From contig JAJTTP010000001.1 of NCBI GenBank assembly GCA_023313575.1, positions 1 through 64,000 of the forward strand: a DNA stretch of 64,000 nucleotides. Direction: 5' to 3'. The notes below the pieces were generated by a model. That model was not told the DNA's origin. It ran no database searches and saw nothing but the letters and a program-made list of their open reading frames with translations. Position numbers and translations under genes: made by a program. Below, in pieces: positions 37,051 to 49,471 of this stretch. This DNA comes from Eutypella sp. D-1 (Eukaryota; Ascomycota; Sordariomycetes; Xylariales; Diatrypaceae). Numbering within the stretch: position 1 is the stretch's first letter; each line of letters opens with the position of its first letter.

Positions 37051-38030
37051 TAGCTTGTATAAAAAAGGCCAGGATTATTATAACTGACGATTTAAGGTAG
37101 TAAAATCCCTAAGTGATATATGTAATTGCTTAACAAACTCGGTTTTTGTTTTTATTACCGATAAGCGCTTATTAAGCTAGATTTAATGCTTATTATATGT
37201 TAACTTATTTAATTAATCACTTTAATTAAATTAATTAAAGTGTTAAAACTTTTTTTAACTAAATTAAATATTATATTTTTTAAGTTAAAATAATTAATAT
37301 ATATGTTATATATAACATCTTATTAATTAATTTTAAAAAACAATTTAAATTTTCTATATTATTACTTTATATTAAATAGTTATAAATAAAAAATACTTTT
37401 AATTAACGGCATAATTAACGCTTAATAAAAGTACTTATTATTAAAATTTAACACGTAGCGTTATTACGCGTTAATAATTTAAAACGCATTTTTTAAATTA
37501 TATCGCGTTATTAAAATAACTTTTTTTATTATTAGTTAAATTTTTATTAATAATAACGTTTTATTTTATACCTTTTTTTCCCATCTTTTCATAATTAACA
37601 CAGTTTAAAACAATTACTAAATATATTATACGGTTTAATAAAATCTTAACAAATATATAAAATTTAAAATTAAATAAGCATATTTATAATTATAATTATA
37701 AACGGAAAGCATTTAAGTATAAATAATTATTAATAATTTATATAACAGTTAAAATAATTATAATAAAATACTTTAATAATAATATATACCAGTTATTACT
37801 TATATATATATAAACGTTAAATCTTTTTAAATTTATAAAAAGAAAACTTAAAGCCTTTAAAATTAAAAAGAAATTATTAATTATTTTAATTTATATTTAA
37901 GCTTTTAATATTAACCTTTAGTATAAAGTAATTAAAAAAGGCAATTATTAAAGATTTGCTTAAAATTATTTAAAAAAAACCGACGTTTTATTTAAAAAGA
38001 TTTATTAACTTAAAACAGTAAAAAAGGTAA

Positions 38031-38203
38031 TGTTAATAAATATATATATATAAAATTAATAATAAAATAAAAGGTGGTAAAACTGGTATATATTTTAATT
38101 TAAAGATTATTTATTTATTTATAAAAGATATAAATAAAAAATAAATATATAAGTACTTTTTATTAAAATATAAGTTTATATTAATAATTATTAATAATTA
38201 ATA
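38031..38203 (-). mobile_element. Solo copia LTR with internal deletion
   Basis: It reads TGTTAATAAATATATATATA at the left and TTAATAATTAATA at the right, the RIPed ends of the 199-bp copia LTR. The core 'aaggtggtaaaactggtat' is intact. It is 173 bp because the cgggctttgcccg hairpin region is missing. The flanks GGTAA (38026-38030) and AGTAA (38204-38208) differ by one G/A transition, which fits a RIPed target duplication. Confidence 0.75.
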
Positions 38204-38899
38204 AGTAAAAAAGCTAGATTAAATTATATAAAACCTTTTTAATTAAGTTACATTATTAAAGTTTATTAATAAGTTATATTTAATGCTATAATGAACATAA
38301 TATAAATAACGTAACGGAGCTTTTTTTAATATAAGGTATATTTTATATAATAAATCATTTATAAAAGTATATTTTTATCCTGTTTAATTTAATTAATAAA
38401 ATGTTTAATAATTAATAAACTTATATAAAGCTTACCGGATTACTTTAATTAATTAATTTATTAAGCTAAGCTTTAATAATAAAAATTTCATTAATATTAA
38501 TTTTAATATATTATTTAAAAAGCACCGGTTAAATAAAATATTATACCGAAAGTAAAAATAAAAGCCGTATAAAAGTTAAGCGTTAAATTTATTATTATTA
38601 ATAATATATTATTTATTATTTTTAAATATAGCTTTTTCTTAACGATTTTTAACTATTTTAATAATGATTTAATACTTTAAATGGCGTGGAGTAGCAGTTT
38701 TATTATTAAAAAAATATATTAATTATTTAAAACAAAACGGGATATTATTAAAACAAAGCTTTATAATGCCTTAATAGCGATATATATTAACTTTAATCTT
38801 TAAACGTTATTAAATCGCTTTATAATTATGTTTATATTTACGTATTTTATCGATTAATTAAGTTATTAATAATTTTATTTCCTGGCTTTACGTTATTAA

Positions 38900-40150
38900 T
38901 TTAATGCTTATAACGGCGAGAACTTTACCGGTTTTTTTATTAATATTATTTATAAATAAAAGATTAAAAGGCGTGTTAGCTGTGTTATTTTTAATAATAT
39001 AATAACAAATAATACTTGTTTATATTATATATACTTACAGCTCGATTTATTAATAAGGCTCATTAATATTAAGGCCCGCCGGATGCGATGCTATGGCTAT
39101 ATGCATAATCTTATTACGCGTGCCTTTTTTTTAATAAAGATACCAAATCATTCGAACTGGAATTTAACATTAATAGCATGCGCGGCCTTATAAAGCAGGA
39201 CCTGGATTATTAACGGACGAAGGGACCCGTTAAAAAGCTGCGTAATATTATTAAGTTCATCGCAGTAACGGAGCGAATAATTTAAGCAAGTTTCCCGGGA
39301 GCAGGATTATAAAAAATACCGGCTTTATAAGAAATTTACGGCCGAGCTCGAGGTTATTATAAATAATAAAACGCGGTAAAACTTTATTTATATAATAATT
39401 AAAAGGGCTTTAAAAAAGTAAATAAATATTAAAGGATTTTTTTTATGCTTTAAAAAAAACAAATTAAAACATATTTTAATAAATAACATGCTGGCTAGCA
39501 AAGATTAACGCGTTTTTAACAAGGTAAATAAGATTTTTAAACTTATATACTTTTAAACGATACGCATATAAGGTTGTAATAAAGGTAATAGCTATAAACG
39601 GCTATAAAAGGTGTTAATATAAATGAAATATTTATTAAAGCACTTTAAAGATTAAAAAGTTTTTATAATAAGGTTATAAAAAAAATAATAAGAAAAACTT
39701 AAGTGGATGCTTTAAAGCGGATTGTAATAACGTTAGTAGATTTTTAAAGGTTTAACGGTCGGTTAAGCCGCGTTTGCCGTCTCCTTGCCTGCTTTAAAAA
39801 GGATGAGGTTTATGCGTAATTATAACGAAGTCAGGCTCCGAGATTCGTAAAATATGCCTTACTGTTATATTCTCAAGCTGCTTATTTTACAGCGGAGAAA
39901 CAGTTAGCGTTTAAAACATTATAAAAAAGCATATTGCCAGCAAACCGTTAAGCTTATATCCGGGCATTAATTAATAACGGGTGGAAAAAGCTAAATAAGT
40001 ATTATAATAAGCTTAAAGAATCCCTTTTTTTACGGCAGCGATCATCCTTTACTTAAGGTTTAAAATTAGCTGGTTAAAAGCAACTTAAGTATTTAAGAAG
40101 TAATTTACTTAAGTTTATAATGTAAAGGTTAAAATTAAACATTATTTTAC
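38900..40150 (+). pseudogene. Degenerate hAT-family transposase
   Basis: In shifting + strand frames, 39184-39285 reads GLIKQDLDY, then RTKGPVKKLRNIIKFIA, which resembles the hAT block GP-GKLHN-V-FI. Further on, 39976-40023 reads NGWKKLNKYYNKLKES, then, after a one-base slip in a T run, AAIILYLRFKISWLK. This matches the hAT GW-KL--YY--TD-SP-Y-AA--LHP--K---- block. Terminal repeats and the dimerisation domain were not located. It is less RIPed than its flanks. Confidence 0.6.
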
Positions 40151-41689
40151 TTATTAATAAAATATAAACTAAGAACTGTATAAGGAAATAATAAAGTATA
40201 ATATAGCGTTAAAGATAATAAATTAAAAAAAAGTCAGTATATTTAATAAATTAATAACAAGATAAAAAAAGTGTTTATAATAAGTGGCAATGTTAATAAG
40301 CTTAAAAAGTATCTCCGTTTTAAGCTATAAAATATATAAAATGTTATCGGTTAATAAAAAAATTATAAGATTTTATTTTCTTTATTAAATAGATTTACCT
40401 TAGATGTTTTTATTATTCCAGTAATAATAAGCGATTATAAAAGATAATTTAATTTAATAAAGTTAATTTTAACTTTTTAAAAGCTTTTAATAAGTGTAAA
40501 TATATTAAAACATATTTAATGCTTTAAAAACTAAATTAAATAATGCGGAGTAAGGTTAAGTAATTAAGCGGGTAATTAACGTATAAAAAAATAATTTCGG
40601 GTAAAGGTTTTTACTTACGGAATTAAAAAAGGTATTAATTAAATTAAATAAATTAACTTTAAGCTTAAAAGCTATTAATTAAATTAATTTCGAGGTTAAA
40701 ATTAATTTAATTAATATATAAAAAGCGTTAAATTAAAATGTCGATGAAGTTAAAGCATAAAAAGTACGGGTACATTAAACGGAATTAAAATAATAATAAA
40801 CCTTATAATTAAAATCGCGTTAAAAGGCCTCGGTTTTATTATTCTTACCGTTATACTTTTTTTTATACCACTTTATGTTTTAATTAAAATTTTAAAATGC
40901 GGTATTAAAGCTAAACGTGGCGTTTTCGAAATGGACGATAATTTTATATTAATTAATTAAATAAGTGTTATATTTATTTATTAAAAGGTTTTACGTACCG
41001 AAGCGATTAAATGTTATTTATAGTTATTATTAATATAATTTCTTAAAAAACATATGTTAACATTATTACTTAAAATAATCGACTTAATAAGCATTTTAAA
41101 AAAAAGGTATAATTTTAATAATATTATTTATAGCTTTAACTTATATAAAATTAAATAATATGTTTAACTATTTTATTACTGTTTTTTAATCTTTTTTAAA
41201 TGGTTTATTTACGTTATATTATTACGTATTATAATAATAAAAACTTATCGTCTTATTATATAAGTAATACTTATAACATCGTGCTTATTTACTGTTATAA
41301 TTATAATAAGGCTTTTATTAATATGCCGCCCGATATTACCAAACTGGAATAAAGCAACTAGGTTATACGCGTCGCTTGCTGTTATTATAAGTCTTAGCTA
41401 CTTAATATTTATAACAGTTATAGCTATTAATTAAATATACGTAATACTTTTTAACTTTATACTTTATAAAGCTTAAATAAAAAAAGCAATTAAGATATTT
41501 ATTAATATCATCTTTAAGTTAAGTGTTTTATAAAAAGTATATTTTTATATAATTTTATAAGCTAGTTATTAATTAATATTATTTAACCAAGGCATTTATT
41601 ACTATTATAATACGGATATTATATCTTTAATATTACGGGCAGCTTGAAAATTATTTATATAAATTATTTAACATGTATTATTAGGTTAT

Positions 41690-43255
41690 AATGATCCGCT
41701 TTAACTTAAATACCACAGATAATATCGGCAGTGTCATCCTTTAGTCGGTTTTCGAATCGGGGATAAGCATCATTGCCGGCTCACTCCCGTCTTTTAAAAG
41801 ACTTTTTAAAAACTAGGTCAATTTTGATTCATCCCATGGACATTCTTCTTCCCATGTAACCCCATACATGTTACAAACCACCCATTCCATAGGTAGTCTC
41901 CCCTCTTGATAACGGTCACGTGAAGATAGTGTTGCCAAGGAGGACCTTGGCAAGCACCCTTTTGGTCATGCCCTCTTTCCTATATAAAGGGTATGGGATC
42001 ACTCCCATCTAGATAGTCTTTCCTTTAGCTAGCCAGCGATCAATCTAAGTATTTACCCTTCTACGCCCTTTGTTATCTAAAATCAAGACCAGTGGTGACG
42101 GCTTCGTTACAATACACAGGAACCGCGAAAGCAACCGTGACAAGCAAAGCTAGAGTAGTAACAAGCGCACGGCACACTAAAGGCATAACATCGGATCTTG
42201 AGGGGAACCGCAAGTGGGAACAATTAGATTATGCCTCGTCAAATCGCAAGATCTATGTCAAAGTAGGTATGGAAATGCAGTCTCTGGAATGGCATCCCAC
42301 AGAGTCAAGATCTAGGGATTCTCTGGACGATGTTAGAGTCCCGACTTGAGGTTCTATTGTGGGGTGCATTGGTTGAACAAGAGAAAGGAGCAAGTTCATA
42401 GACAGTAACTTCGAATAATGTCTACAATTTGTGTCGTTATACCAGGATATCCGGGCTACGAATACCCTTATAATAAATATATGTATCAATAGACAATCTG
42501 GAACCCCTGAACATGAGAGAGTCTCCCAGTCACATAAGTCTAAGTGTTTTCCTTGAGGATGTTACTTCCAGGCCACACACAATGTGACGTTGAGTCTTGC
42601 TTTTGCGCTGAAAAGGTATCCACAATGGCACGATATGGAGGGGGCCGGATGCCAGAGTCATGAGGGCAAATTGATCGACAGCTTTTCGAACTTGCCGCAA
42701 ACAATGCGTTATGAGATTCTGCTGCGATTGATTAGGGGATAAATATATTGAAGATGTTCAACAAAATAAAATGTGCCTTTCAATAGCGATTGGGGACTTG
42801 GGAAAGGCTTTGGATATAGGGAAATAAGCGAATATTCAGTGAGTTGTAGAGAAGGCAGAAGATGAAAAGAAGAGAGTGGATACATTTTGAAGCGAAGACC
42901 AAGAGGATGGATTCTTATAGGTAGATGCATAATAGCCGACGATGCCCGCAAGCTGCAAGCGAGAGCTCAAAAGTGGAAAGCAATTCACGGCAGTTAGGTT
43001 TAGTGGAAAATTGACCAATGGATCATAAAGGCAGAGGGAGCTGCCAAATCCTGTCGATCATTCCTCAGCAGTGGGCTACCGGTGGACAAATACGCCAGTG
43101 AAAAGGCTTGGTCAGATAACCGAGAGTACGGTATCCTTGTCACTTGATTGTCCGAGATCGAGTCACACATCAAGAGTCAGGCTTTTACCCATAAGATTAC
43201 AAACATTGAGGTTGAATTTTTTACTTATATCGATCCATGTGGACTATGATAGCGA
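41690..43255. other. Unique DNA downstream of the EFE-like gene, no confident gene
   Basis: Normal composition resumes at about 41690. A TATATAAAGG box (about 41982) is followed by an 85-codon + strand frame (42092-42349: GITSDLEGNRKWEQLDY, QSLEWHPTESRS) with no recognised family. It might be a retroelement leader and truncated gag, or a chance frame. A CACGTG lies near 41919. Confidence 0.35.
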
Positions 43256-43370
43256 GTGAAATAGATGAGCTGAAGCAAGTGAAATACATGAGCTGAAGCG
43301 AGTGAAATAGATGAGCTGAATCGAGTGAAATACATAAGCTGAAGCGAGTGAAATACATGAGCTGAAGCGA
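43256..43370. repeat. 23-bp minisatellite, five units
   Basis: Five head-to-tail copies of GTGAAATACATGAGCTGAAGCGA fill exactly 115 bp. Units differ at a few positions (atagatg/atacatg, gaatcga, gcaag). The array begins 14 bp beyond the stop codon of the EFE-like gene, so it is probably transcribed in its 3' untranslated region. Confidence 0.9.
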
Positions 43371-43384
43371 ACCACTGAGATTCT

Positions 43385-44794
43385 TCAAGGAGACATAGTA
43401 CGAAGACTCTCCTGCTTCAACAGATCATAGCGACCCTCATCATTCAATCGATGGGTCGTGATTCGCTGAGGATAGTTTCTCATAAACATATCAGTAAAGT
43501 GCTTGCCATAGTGTACTCCTTCCTTGGGTTTCTGGCCAGCGTTATAACCAGGGAGGGGCTTTAGAACAGCTTGAAAGCTCGGTTCATGGAAGTAGGCAAA
43601 GGCAAACCTCTCCCGGTGGTTAAGACCAACTTTGTGGGGAGTGGATGGTAGGAACGAGTTGGTAAGATATTGCATCATATCACCTGTCCCGAGGGTATTT
43701 AGTTAATATCGCTTCCTAAACTCATGATTGCTTGGAGCAGAACGTACCTGGGAAAACGGTGAACACGTTTTCTGCGGGGGGCACAAACAACCAGCCTTCG
43801 GCGTCTTCTTTGAAGCCTGCTGCACTCGTTTCCCAGTTCGCGAAGTCATCCCCTTTCTGAGGAGGGCGAATAAGCAAGGCTTTGTCACATCTCGTTAGTA
43901 AATCTGAACTTGATGACAGTGTTAGTCGGCTCAAAATCCTCACCTCCGACATCATCAGCAGCTGCAAGAACAAGGAGCCCGTAGTCCGTGTGAGAGCCAA
44001 TTCCACGACCTTCCTTGCCCTTTCCGTTGGTCTTGTTCATGGCAGGGAAGCTATAAAGTTAGGTGTCAGTGGATGATCAGCTCAAAAGTCAAGATAGTCA
44101 AAAACACTCACCGAAGGATTCTCATGTGATGCCAGCCATCCTTTGTGTAATCGGTGAGAGACCCTTCGGGCACGTCAAGGCCCAGCTCAGTGAGCTTCAG
44201 GAGCGTCTCGCCGCTTTCTCCCAGACTGTTCATGTAGCGCTCCATAGGGTTCTGCATCTCATAGTCGGGCCAAGGGCAGCGGCCATGGCATGGCCACTTC
44301 GCAACCACTCTGGGCTCATCAAGATCGAGATCCTTTGTGACAGTGAAGATCTCGCTGTAGTCAGCGACACCATCAGTGAGCTCCTCGCCGCTGGCGATGT
44401 AGCCCGAGTAAGTCTGACTGTCGATGCAAGCAGCCTTTTGAGCATAAGGCTTACTGAAAAAACGCTTGCTTGCAAGGTTAGCAGCCTTATACAAACCCTG
44501 CTGCTCTGGCTTCATGGCAATCTGTAGGATGCCATCTTTCTTCCAGGCATCGATGATGGCTTTTCCCAACTTTTTATCTTCAGCACTGCCAGACACCTTC
44601 TCGGGCAAGACGAAGGTCTGGAGATTGCCCACTGTGGCAGCATGCCCAGGCGGAATACCAGAAGCATTCGGAAGATTCTGGGCATGAGGCTGAGCAGCTG
44701 CGGCAGTCATCTTCCGGGTGGTGATGGGATGGAGGGTGATAGAGGATACTGCAATGGTTCTAGTGATAGATCGAGAGGGGGAAAGAAGGCTCAT
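43385..44794 (-). CDS. efe: 2-oxoglutarate-dependent ethylene/succinate-forming enzyme homologue
   Basis: Four exons on the minus strand, 44794-44112, 44050-43944, 43879-43748 and 43683-43385, give 406 residues. The introns are 61, 64 and 64 bp, in phase; intron 2 uses an unusual AAAG acceptor because the TCAG alternative would leave only 39 bp. The protein follows the Pseudomonas syringae ethylene-forming enzyme closely: VGNLQTFVLPEKVSG, TYSGYIASGEELT, WPCHGRCPWP, DGWHHMRILRFP, then GIGSHTDYGLLVLAA with the iron ligands His and Asp, TVFPGDMMQYL, STPHKV with the third iron His, and RERFAFAYFHEPS with the 2-oxoglutarate Arg. The Arg of HHMRILR and Glu of ASGEE, important for arginine binding, are present. 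The bacterial enzyme makes ethylene from 2-oxoglutarate and also oxidises arginine. About 30 extra N-terminal residues, rich in Ser, Arg and Thr, look like a mitochondrial presequence; Met29 would give a shorter form. A TATA box precedes the start. Confidence 0.9.
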
Positions 44795-44855
44795 GGTTGT
44801 TGGTAAGAGTTGATTGTCAGATTCAAAGACCTGGGAACCCGGAATGGATTGGGGC

Positions 44856-44863
44856 TTTTTATA
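44856..44863 (-). promoter_or_regulatory. TATA box of the EFE-like gene
   Basis: TATAAAAA on the minus strand lies 62 bp before the chosen ATG (44794). It excludes the longer open frame start at 44905, which would lie upstream of the promoter. Confidence 0.65.
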
Positions 44864-45660
44864 CATGATCAGAGTACGGGATATTCTAAACCGTCTGGCT
44901 TTCAAACCCTTGCTACTGCGCGTAACTCTTCATCAAGTTGTCCTTTCGTGATGATGTCTCCCATCCATTTTGTCGACTCCTTATCCCTGCCTAAAGACAC
45001 CATCTTGTTTTGGCGGAGGTTACAACGGAAGCTCTCCCCGGCGTAATCCCTGAACTAGAACGCTGCGATACAACTCAGGGACAGATCATTGCTTCGCCCC
45101 TTCGTTGTGCTTGTTTTTTCACCCTGGTAGATCGTACGATTTGTACTTCCACGGAGAATATGCGAGACTCATGCGTTTGGGGTAATTTCAACGGTGGTGT
45201 TTTACTATTGCTAAATAGCCAACCATACTCGCGAAGCCTGCAGAAGCTGTAAAGTGTGTTGAAGCTAGATTGATTCATTCTATGACTATTATTGTCAAGA
45301 TCGAGCGCGGGAAGATGATGAGATTTGTCATGAGAAATGAGCTTCTAAAGCAAAAGTCAATGCTACGCCCCTTTTACTCCAAGCTCTTCAACTAACTTGC
45401 ACCGTCCCGACCCAATCATCAACCACTCAAAACCATAGTGAGAAACCATAACTAGGATAATGAAGCTAGCGCCTACGCCCTACCTAGATATCTTGGACTT
45501 AGGGGTGTAACTAACTGCATTGCATTGCACTGGCGGTCCTGGTGCGTTGCAGTGCAGCATATGCACGGCCACATTTATTTTGATGCAATGTAATACGTTA
45601 TAAACATATTATTGCATTACACTGGTGCGATAATATAAGTTATAAGGTTGCGGGGGGTGG
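44864..45660. other. Upstream region of the EFE-like gene
   Basis: Ordinary DNA without a supportable gene up to about 45500. From 45500 to 45630 there is a cluster of related motifs (TAGGGGTGTAAC, tgcattgcattgcactgg, gttgcagtgcagc, attgcattacactgg), which look like the end and subterminal repeats of a hAT-type DNA transposon. A G-rich tract (45652-45671) marks the switch to RIPed DNA. Confidence 0.4.
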
Positions 45661-45671
45661 GGGGGGGGGGG
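45652..45671 (+). repeat. G-rich tract at the island boundary
   Basis: Twenty bases that are all G except one T. It could form a G-quadruplex or be an assembly-sensitive homopolymer. It sits within 30 bp of the shift from ordinary to AT-rich DNA. Confidence 0.7.
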
Positions 45672-46489
45672 TAAAATAAAGCCTAAAATTAATATCGTGA
45701 TATAGATTTTTAATGTTTTAATAGCTATTATAGGTGCTATTATAAGTGTTATTATAAGTGTTATAAATAAAACCGTAATATAAATATTATAATAACTATA
45801 GCTATTAAAGGTTTTTTAAAAACAATTATTAACTTATTATTAATTATTACTTTAACTATTTATTAATAATTTAATATAAATATATATAATATAACTTATA
45901 TTAAAAACTTTTAATAAATATTAAATAATAACATATATTAAAAAAGTTTAATATATACCGTATATTTAAATAATACGTATTAAAGGTACGTATTACGGTA
46001 TAATAAATGTAATTAATTACATTTTTAATTTTAATTAAATAACTTTATCAACGTATTTATTATAACCTTTATTGTAAAATATTATAATTTCCGTATATAA
46101 AAAATAATATTATATATTATGTATAAATTAAATTAAATTAAATTTACCTTTTTAATTTACTTTTATTTAATAATTATTAATTTATTTTAAAGTTTATTAT
46201 TTTTAATTATATAATTAAGTAAAAGTTATATTATAATGTTTTATTAAACCTAAGTTTATTAATTAACAACGTAACGTTTAATATATAAAAAGCTATTAAA
46301 AGCTGTATAAAACGTAGTTATAAAGCTATTTAAATAATAACACTTAATAAAATTCTTTTAAAAAAGGTTCATATTTTTTATATTAAAATAATAATAAGGA
46401 TTTTAAAAATTACGACTTTTTAAATATAATATTTTATAATAAAATAAAATAATTTATAATTAATTTACCCGGTTAATTTATTTTTATTA

Positions 46490-47510
46490 TAATAACGGAA
46501 TTATATAACCGTATAAAATATATTAATTATTAATTATTAAATAAAACTAATAAATTAATAACGGTAAATTTGATTTATTACTTAAACTATACGCGGAATT
46601 ATAAATATAATATTATTATTAAAACTTATTACTTTTTTATTATAAAACTTTATTAAGTTTATTAAGTTATATTATATATATAATATAAACCAGTATAAGT
46701 TATGCTTAATATTATTATAATAAGGATTACTTTTATTATTTAATTATTAATTAAAACGGGATAATATTATTTATATTTATATTATATTTATTTAATTTTA
46801 TTTATTTATAATATTTATAATTATATATATAATATTATATTTATATTTTAATATATTTAATATAATAAGCTTATTTTAAATAACCTTTAAAATAAGTTAA
46901 ATTTTTTAACTTAACGGTATAATCTTTATAATAAATAATAATATTTTTATCGTTATTAAAAGATTTAAGTTTAAATACAAACCGTAGTTTACGCGTACGC
47001 TATTTATTTAAAGCTTTATAAATTTAAAAGTTATAAAATACGTAATACGGAAATAAAATTTATACGTTAAAAAGCTTATATGCTTTAATATTAAATTTAA
47101 TAACTTTAATACGTTTTTTTTAACCGGCGAACATGCCGGCACGTTTATTTTATTAATATTTTAAAATATTTAATATAATAGGTTAATTTTAAATAGCTTT
47201 TAAAATAAATCAATTTTTTTAACATAACGGTATAATCTTTATAATATATAATAATCTTATGTTATTATTTTAATTAATTTAATATTTAAAGTTTTATAAT
47301 TATATTATTTATTAATTATTAAATAACTTTAAGTCGTTATGCGTACGATTATATTATGGTTTTTTATATAAGGGTTAAAATAAGTATTATATTTTATTTA
47401 TTTAAATAAAAGTTTTATTTTTTTAACCCGTATTACGCACGATAAAATCCCAGATATTATCGTGCGACGATACGGGTTATTATTATACGGCGATTATTAA
47501 CATGATTTTA
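46490..47510. repeat. Dispersed repeat, right copy (inverted relative to 320-1510)
   Basis: 46490-46710 is the reverse complement of about 1190-1420, and 47300-47510 of about 320-590, in the same relative spacing. Shared landmarks are 'cgtacgcataacgact' at 526-541 versus 'agtcgttatgcgtacg' at 47332-47347, and the 'acgatacgggttatta' region near 47467. Family not identified. Confidence 0.6.
46848..47262. repeat. Direct repeat pair of about 100 bp
   Basis: 46848-46950 and about 47158-47262 share atatttaatataata-g, ttttaaata-c-tttaaaata and aacggtataatctttataata. They are about 310 bp apart, inside the dispersed repeat. The differences are mostly transitions. Confidence 0.6.
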
Positions 47511-49268
47511 ACATTAACTATTATAATTTAATGGTTTTTATTTTAATAAAAATAACTTTATTACCTTTATTAATAATAAATTTAAATAATCTTTTAAAAT
47601 ACCGTATAATTATATTATAATAATAATACAAATAAATTATTTATTATTTATTAATTATACATTAAATATATATATTATTATTAATTTCATAAAATGTTAA
47701 AACGGTTTTAAAATAATAATATTTATAATGAAATAATACCGTTATTAAATTTTATATAACTTAATTTATAATTATTTTAAATGTACAGTTTTAATTAATA
47801 AATGAAATAATAAAATTAAAAGTATTAATATAAATATTATAATATTTACTCCATATATAAAACGTTAATTATTTATTTTATAAATAACTTTATATTATGA
47901 TAAATTATAATATTATAAGAATATCCTTTTTAATTTTAAACAGTATAATAAAATGTTTTAAAAAACGTTTAAATAATATTTAAATACTTTTTATAATAAT
48001 AAACTAATTTTTATTTATATAAAATAATTAAAAGCCCCCGGGTTATTTGAAATAATAAACCTTTTTATTTTTAATAATTAAGTTATTATTTTCGGAAATT
48101 ATAATTTTATTATAACCGTAATATAACTTTAAAATAAAAATTAATAATTTAATAAAACCTTTTATAATTATATAAAAATAAAGTTTAAAGTTTAAAAGGT
48201 TAACGTTATTTATAAACGGGTAAAGTAAATAATAATATTATTATTATTTAATATTTAATATTTATATTACTTAAAATAAAACTTTATTTATTAAATAACG
48301 GTTTTATCATAATAATAAATTTAATTTATAATAATAACAGTTTATATTAATATTTATTTATTTTAAAAAGTTATAATAATAATAATTAATAATAATATAA
48401 AATATTATAAAATATTTAAATTTAATATATAATATTAATAGTACTTTATTTAACCGATATAATATATTTTATGCATTTTGTTAAACTAAAATCATACCGC
48501 ATTTTTAATAACTATTTATAAATATCTATTTAATTATATATGTTTAACATTAACGCCCCGGTAGTTTTTTATTTACCGTAATAATAACCTTTTTATTAAA
48601 AACATTAAATAAATATTATTAACTTAATAACCGGTAATAAATATCGCCCGGCTTATAATTATTTTTAAAAACCTTTATATTTAATTATTAACGTTAAAAC
48701 ATGTTATATATTTTATTAAAAACTTAAAAAACCTTTATTTACCATTATCATTTTATTAATTTATTTTAAAATCTTTTAATTAATAACGTAATTACTTTAT
48801 ATATAAATTAAATAATAAGAAAAGGAAAATATATAGCCGTTATAATTATTTATTCTTTTAAAAACTTTAATATATAAATATTTAACAGTTTTTAAAATAT
48901 TTTAAATAAAGTAATTTAAAATATAAAATAAAAGCATATATATTTTAAAAGACTATATATTATTACGTATATATAATATAAAAATAACGTTTAAACCCAA
49001 TATTAAAATATTAATACAAGCCCTCGGGGGGGCCGTTATTTAGTTAAATAAATAAAGTAAATAAAGTAAGTAAGTAAAGCCCGTAAGGCTTACTCTTTTA
49101 AGTCCACCAATTTTTAAATTCTTTAAATTTAAAAATAAGTGTGATTTTATTTAATTTATTATCTTTGTTATTGCTACTTTATAAACCTTTATAATGACGC
49201 TTTTAAATATTATTACAAAAGTTTTATATTTTAAAAACTATAACTTTAATTTTAAATATTTATTTATA

Positions 49269-49471
49269 TATTAATTATTAGCGGTTATTAATATAAACCC
49301 ACATATTAATAAAAAGTACCTATGTACTTATCTTTTATATATATAAAGATATAAGCTTTGTTTTTATCTTTTTTAAATAAAGAAATAAACCTTAAATTAA
49401 AACATAACACCAGTTTTACCACTTTTTATTATTATTATTATTTCATTCTTTTCCGTACGTACTTATTAATA
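49269..49471 (+). mobile_element. Solo copia LTR
   Basis: It begins TATTAATTATTAGCGG and ends CGTACGTACTTATTAATA, the RIPed ends of the 199-bp copia LTR. The interior 'ataacaccagttttaccac' is intact. No convincing target duplication was found (TTATA left, TATAT right), so it may be a recombinant end. Confidence 0.75.

Larger units (their letters stand above)
37050..41690. repeat. RIP-degraded AT-rich block
   Basis: AT-rich, TpA-rich sequence without open frames. It includes a solo copia LTR and a hAT transposase wreck, listed separately. The remainder (37050-38030, 40200-41690) shows nothing assignable. Confidence 0.8.

Noticed and set aside
43256..43370. CRISPR-like array
   Set aside because: The 23-bp units are contiguous with no spacers, so it is a minisatellite; the genome is eukaryotic.
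43905..43943. Alternative short intron 2 in the EFE-like gene (TTCAG acceptor)
   Set aside because: The intron would be 39 bp, below the usual fungal minimum, and would insert extra residues where the family aligns without a gap. The AAAG acceptor at 43880 fits length and alignment.
44795..44905. Longer N-terminus for the EFE-like protein
   Set aside because: The ATG at 44905 lies upstream of the TATA box at 44856-44863; the Met at 44794 is the first one downstream.
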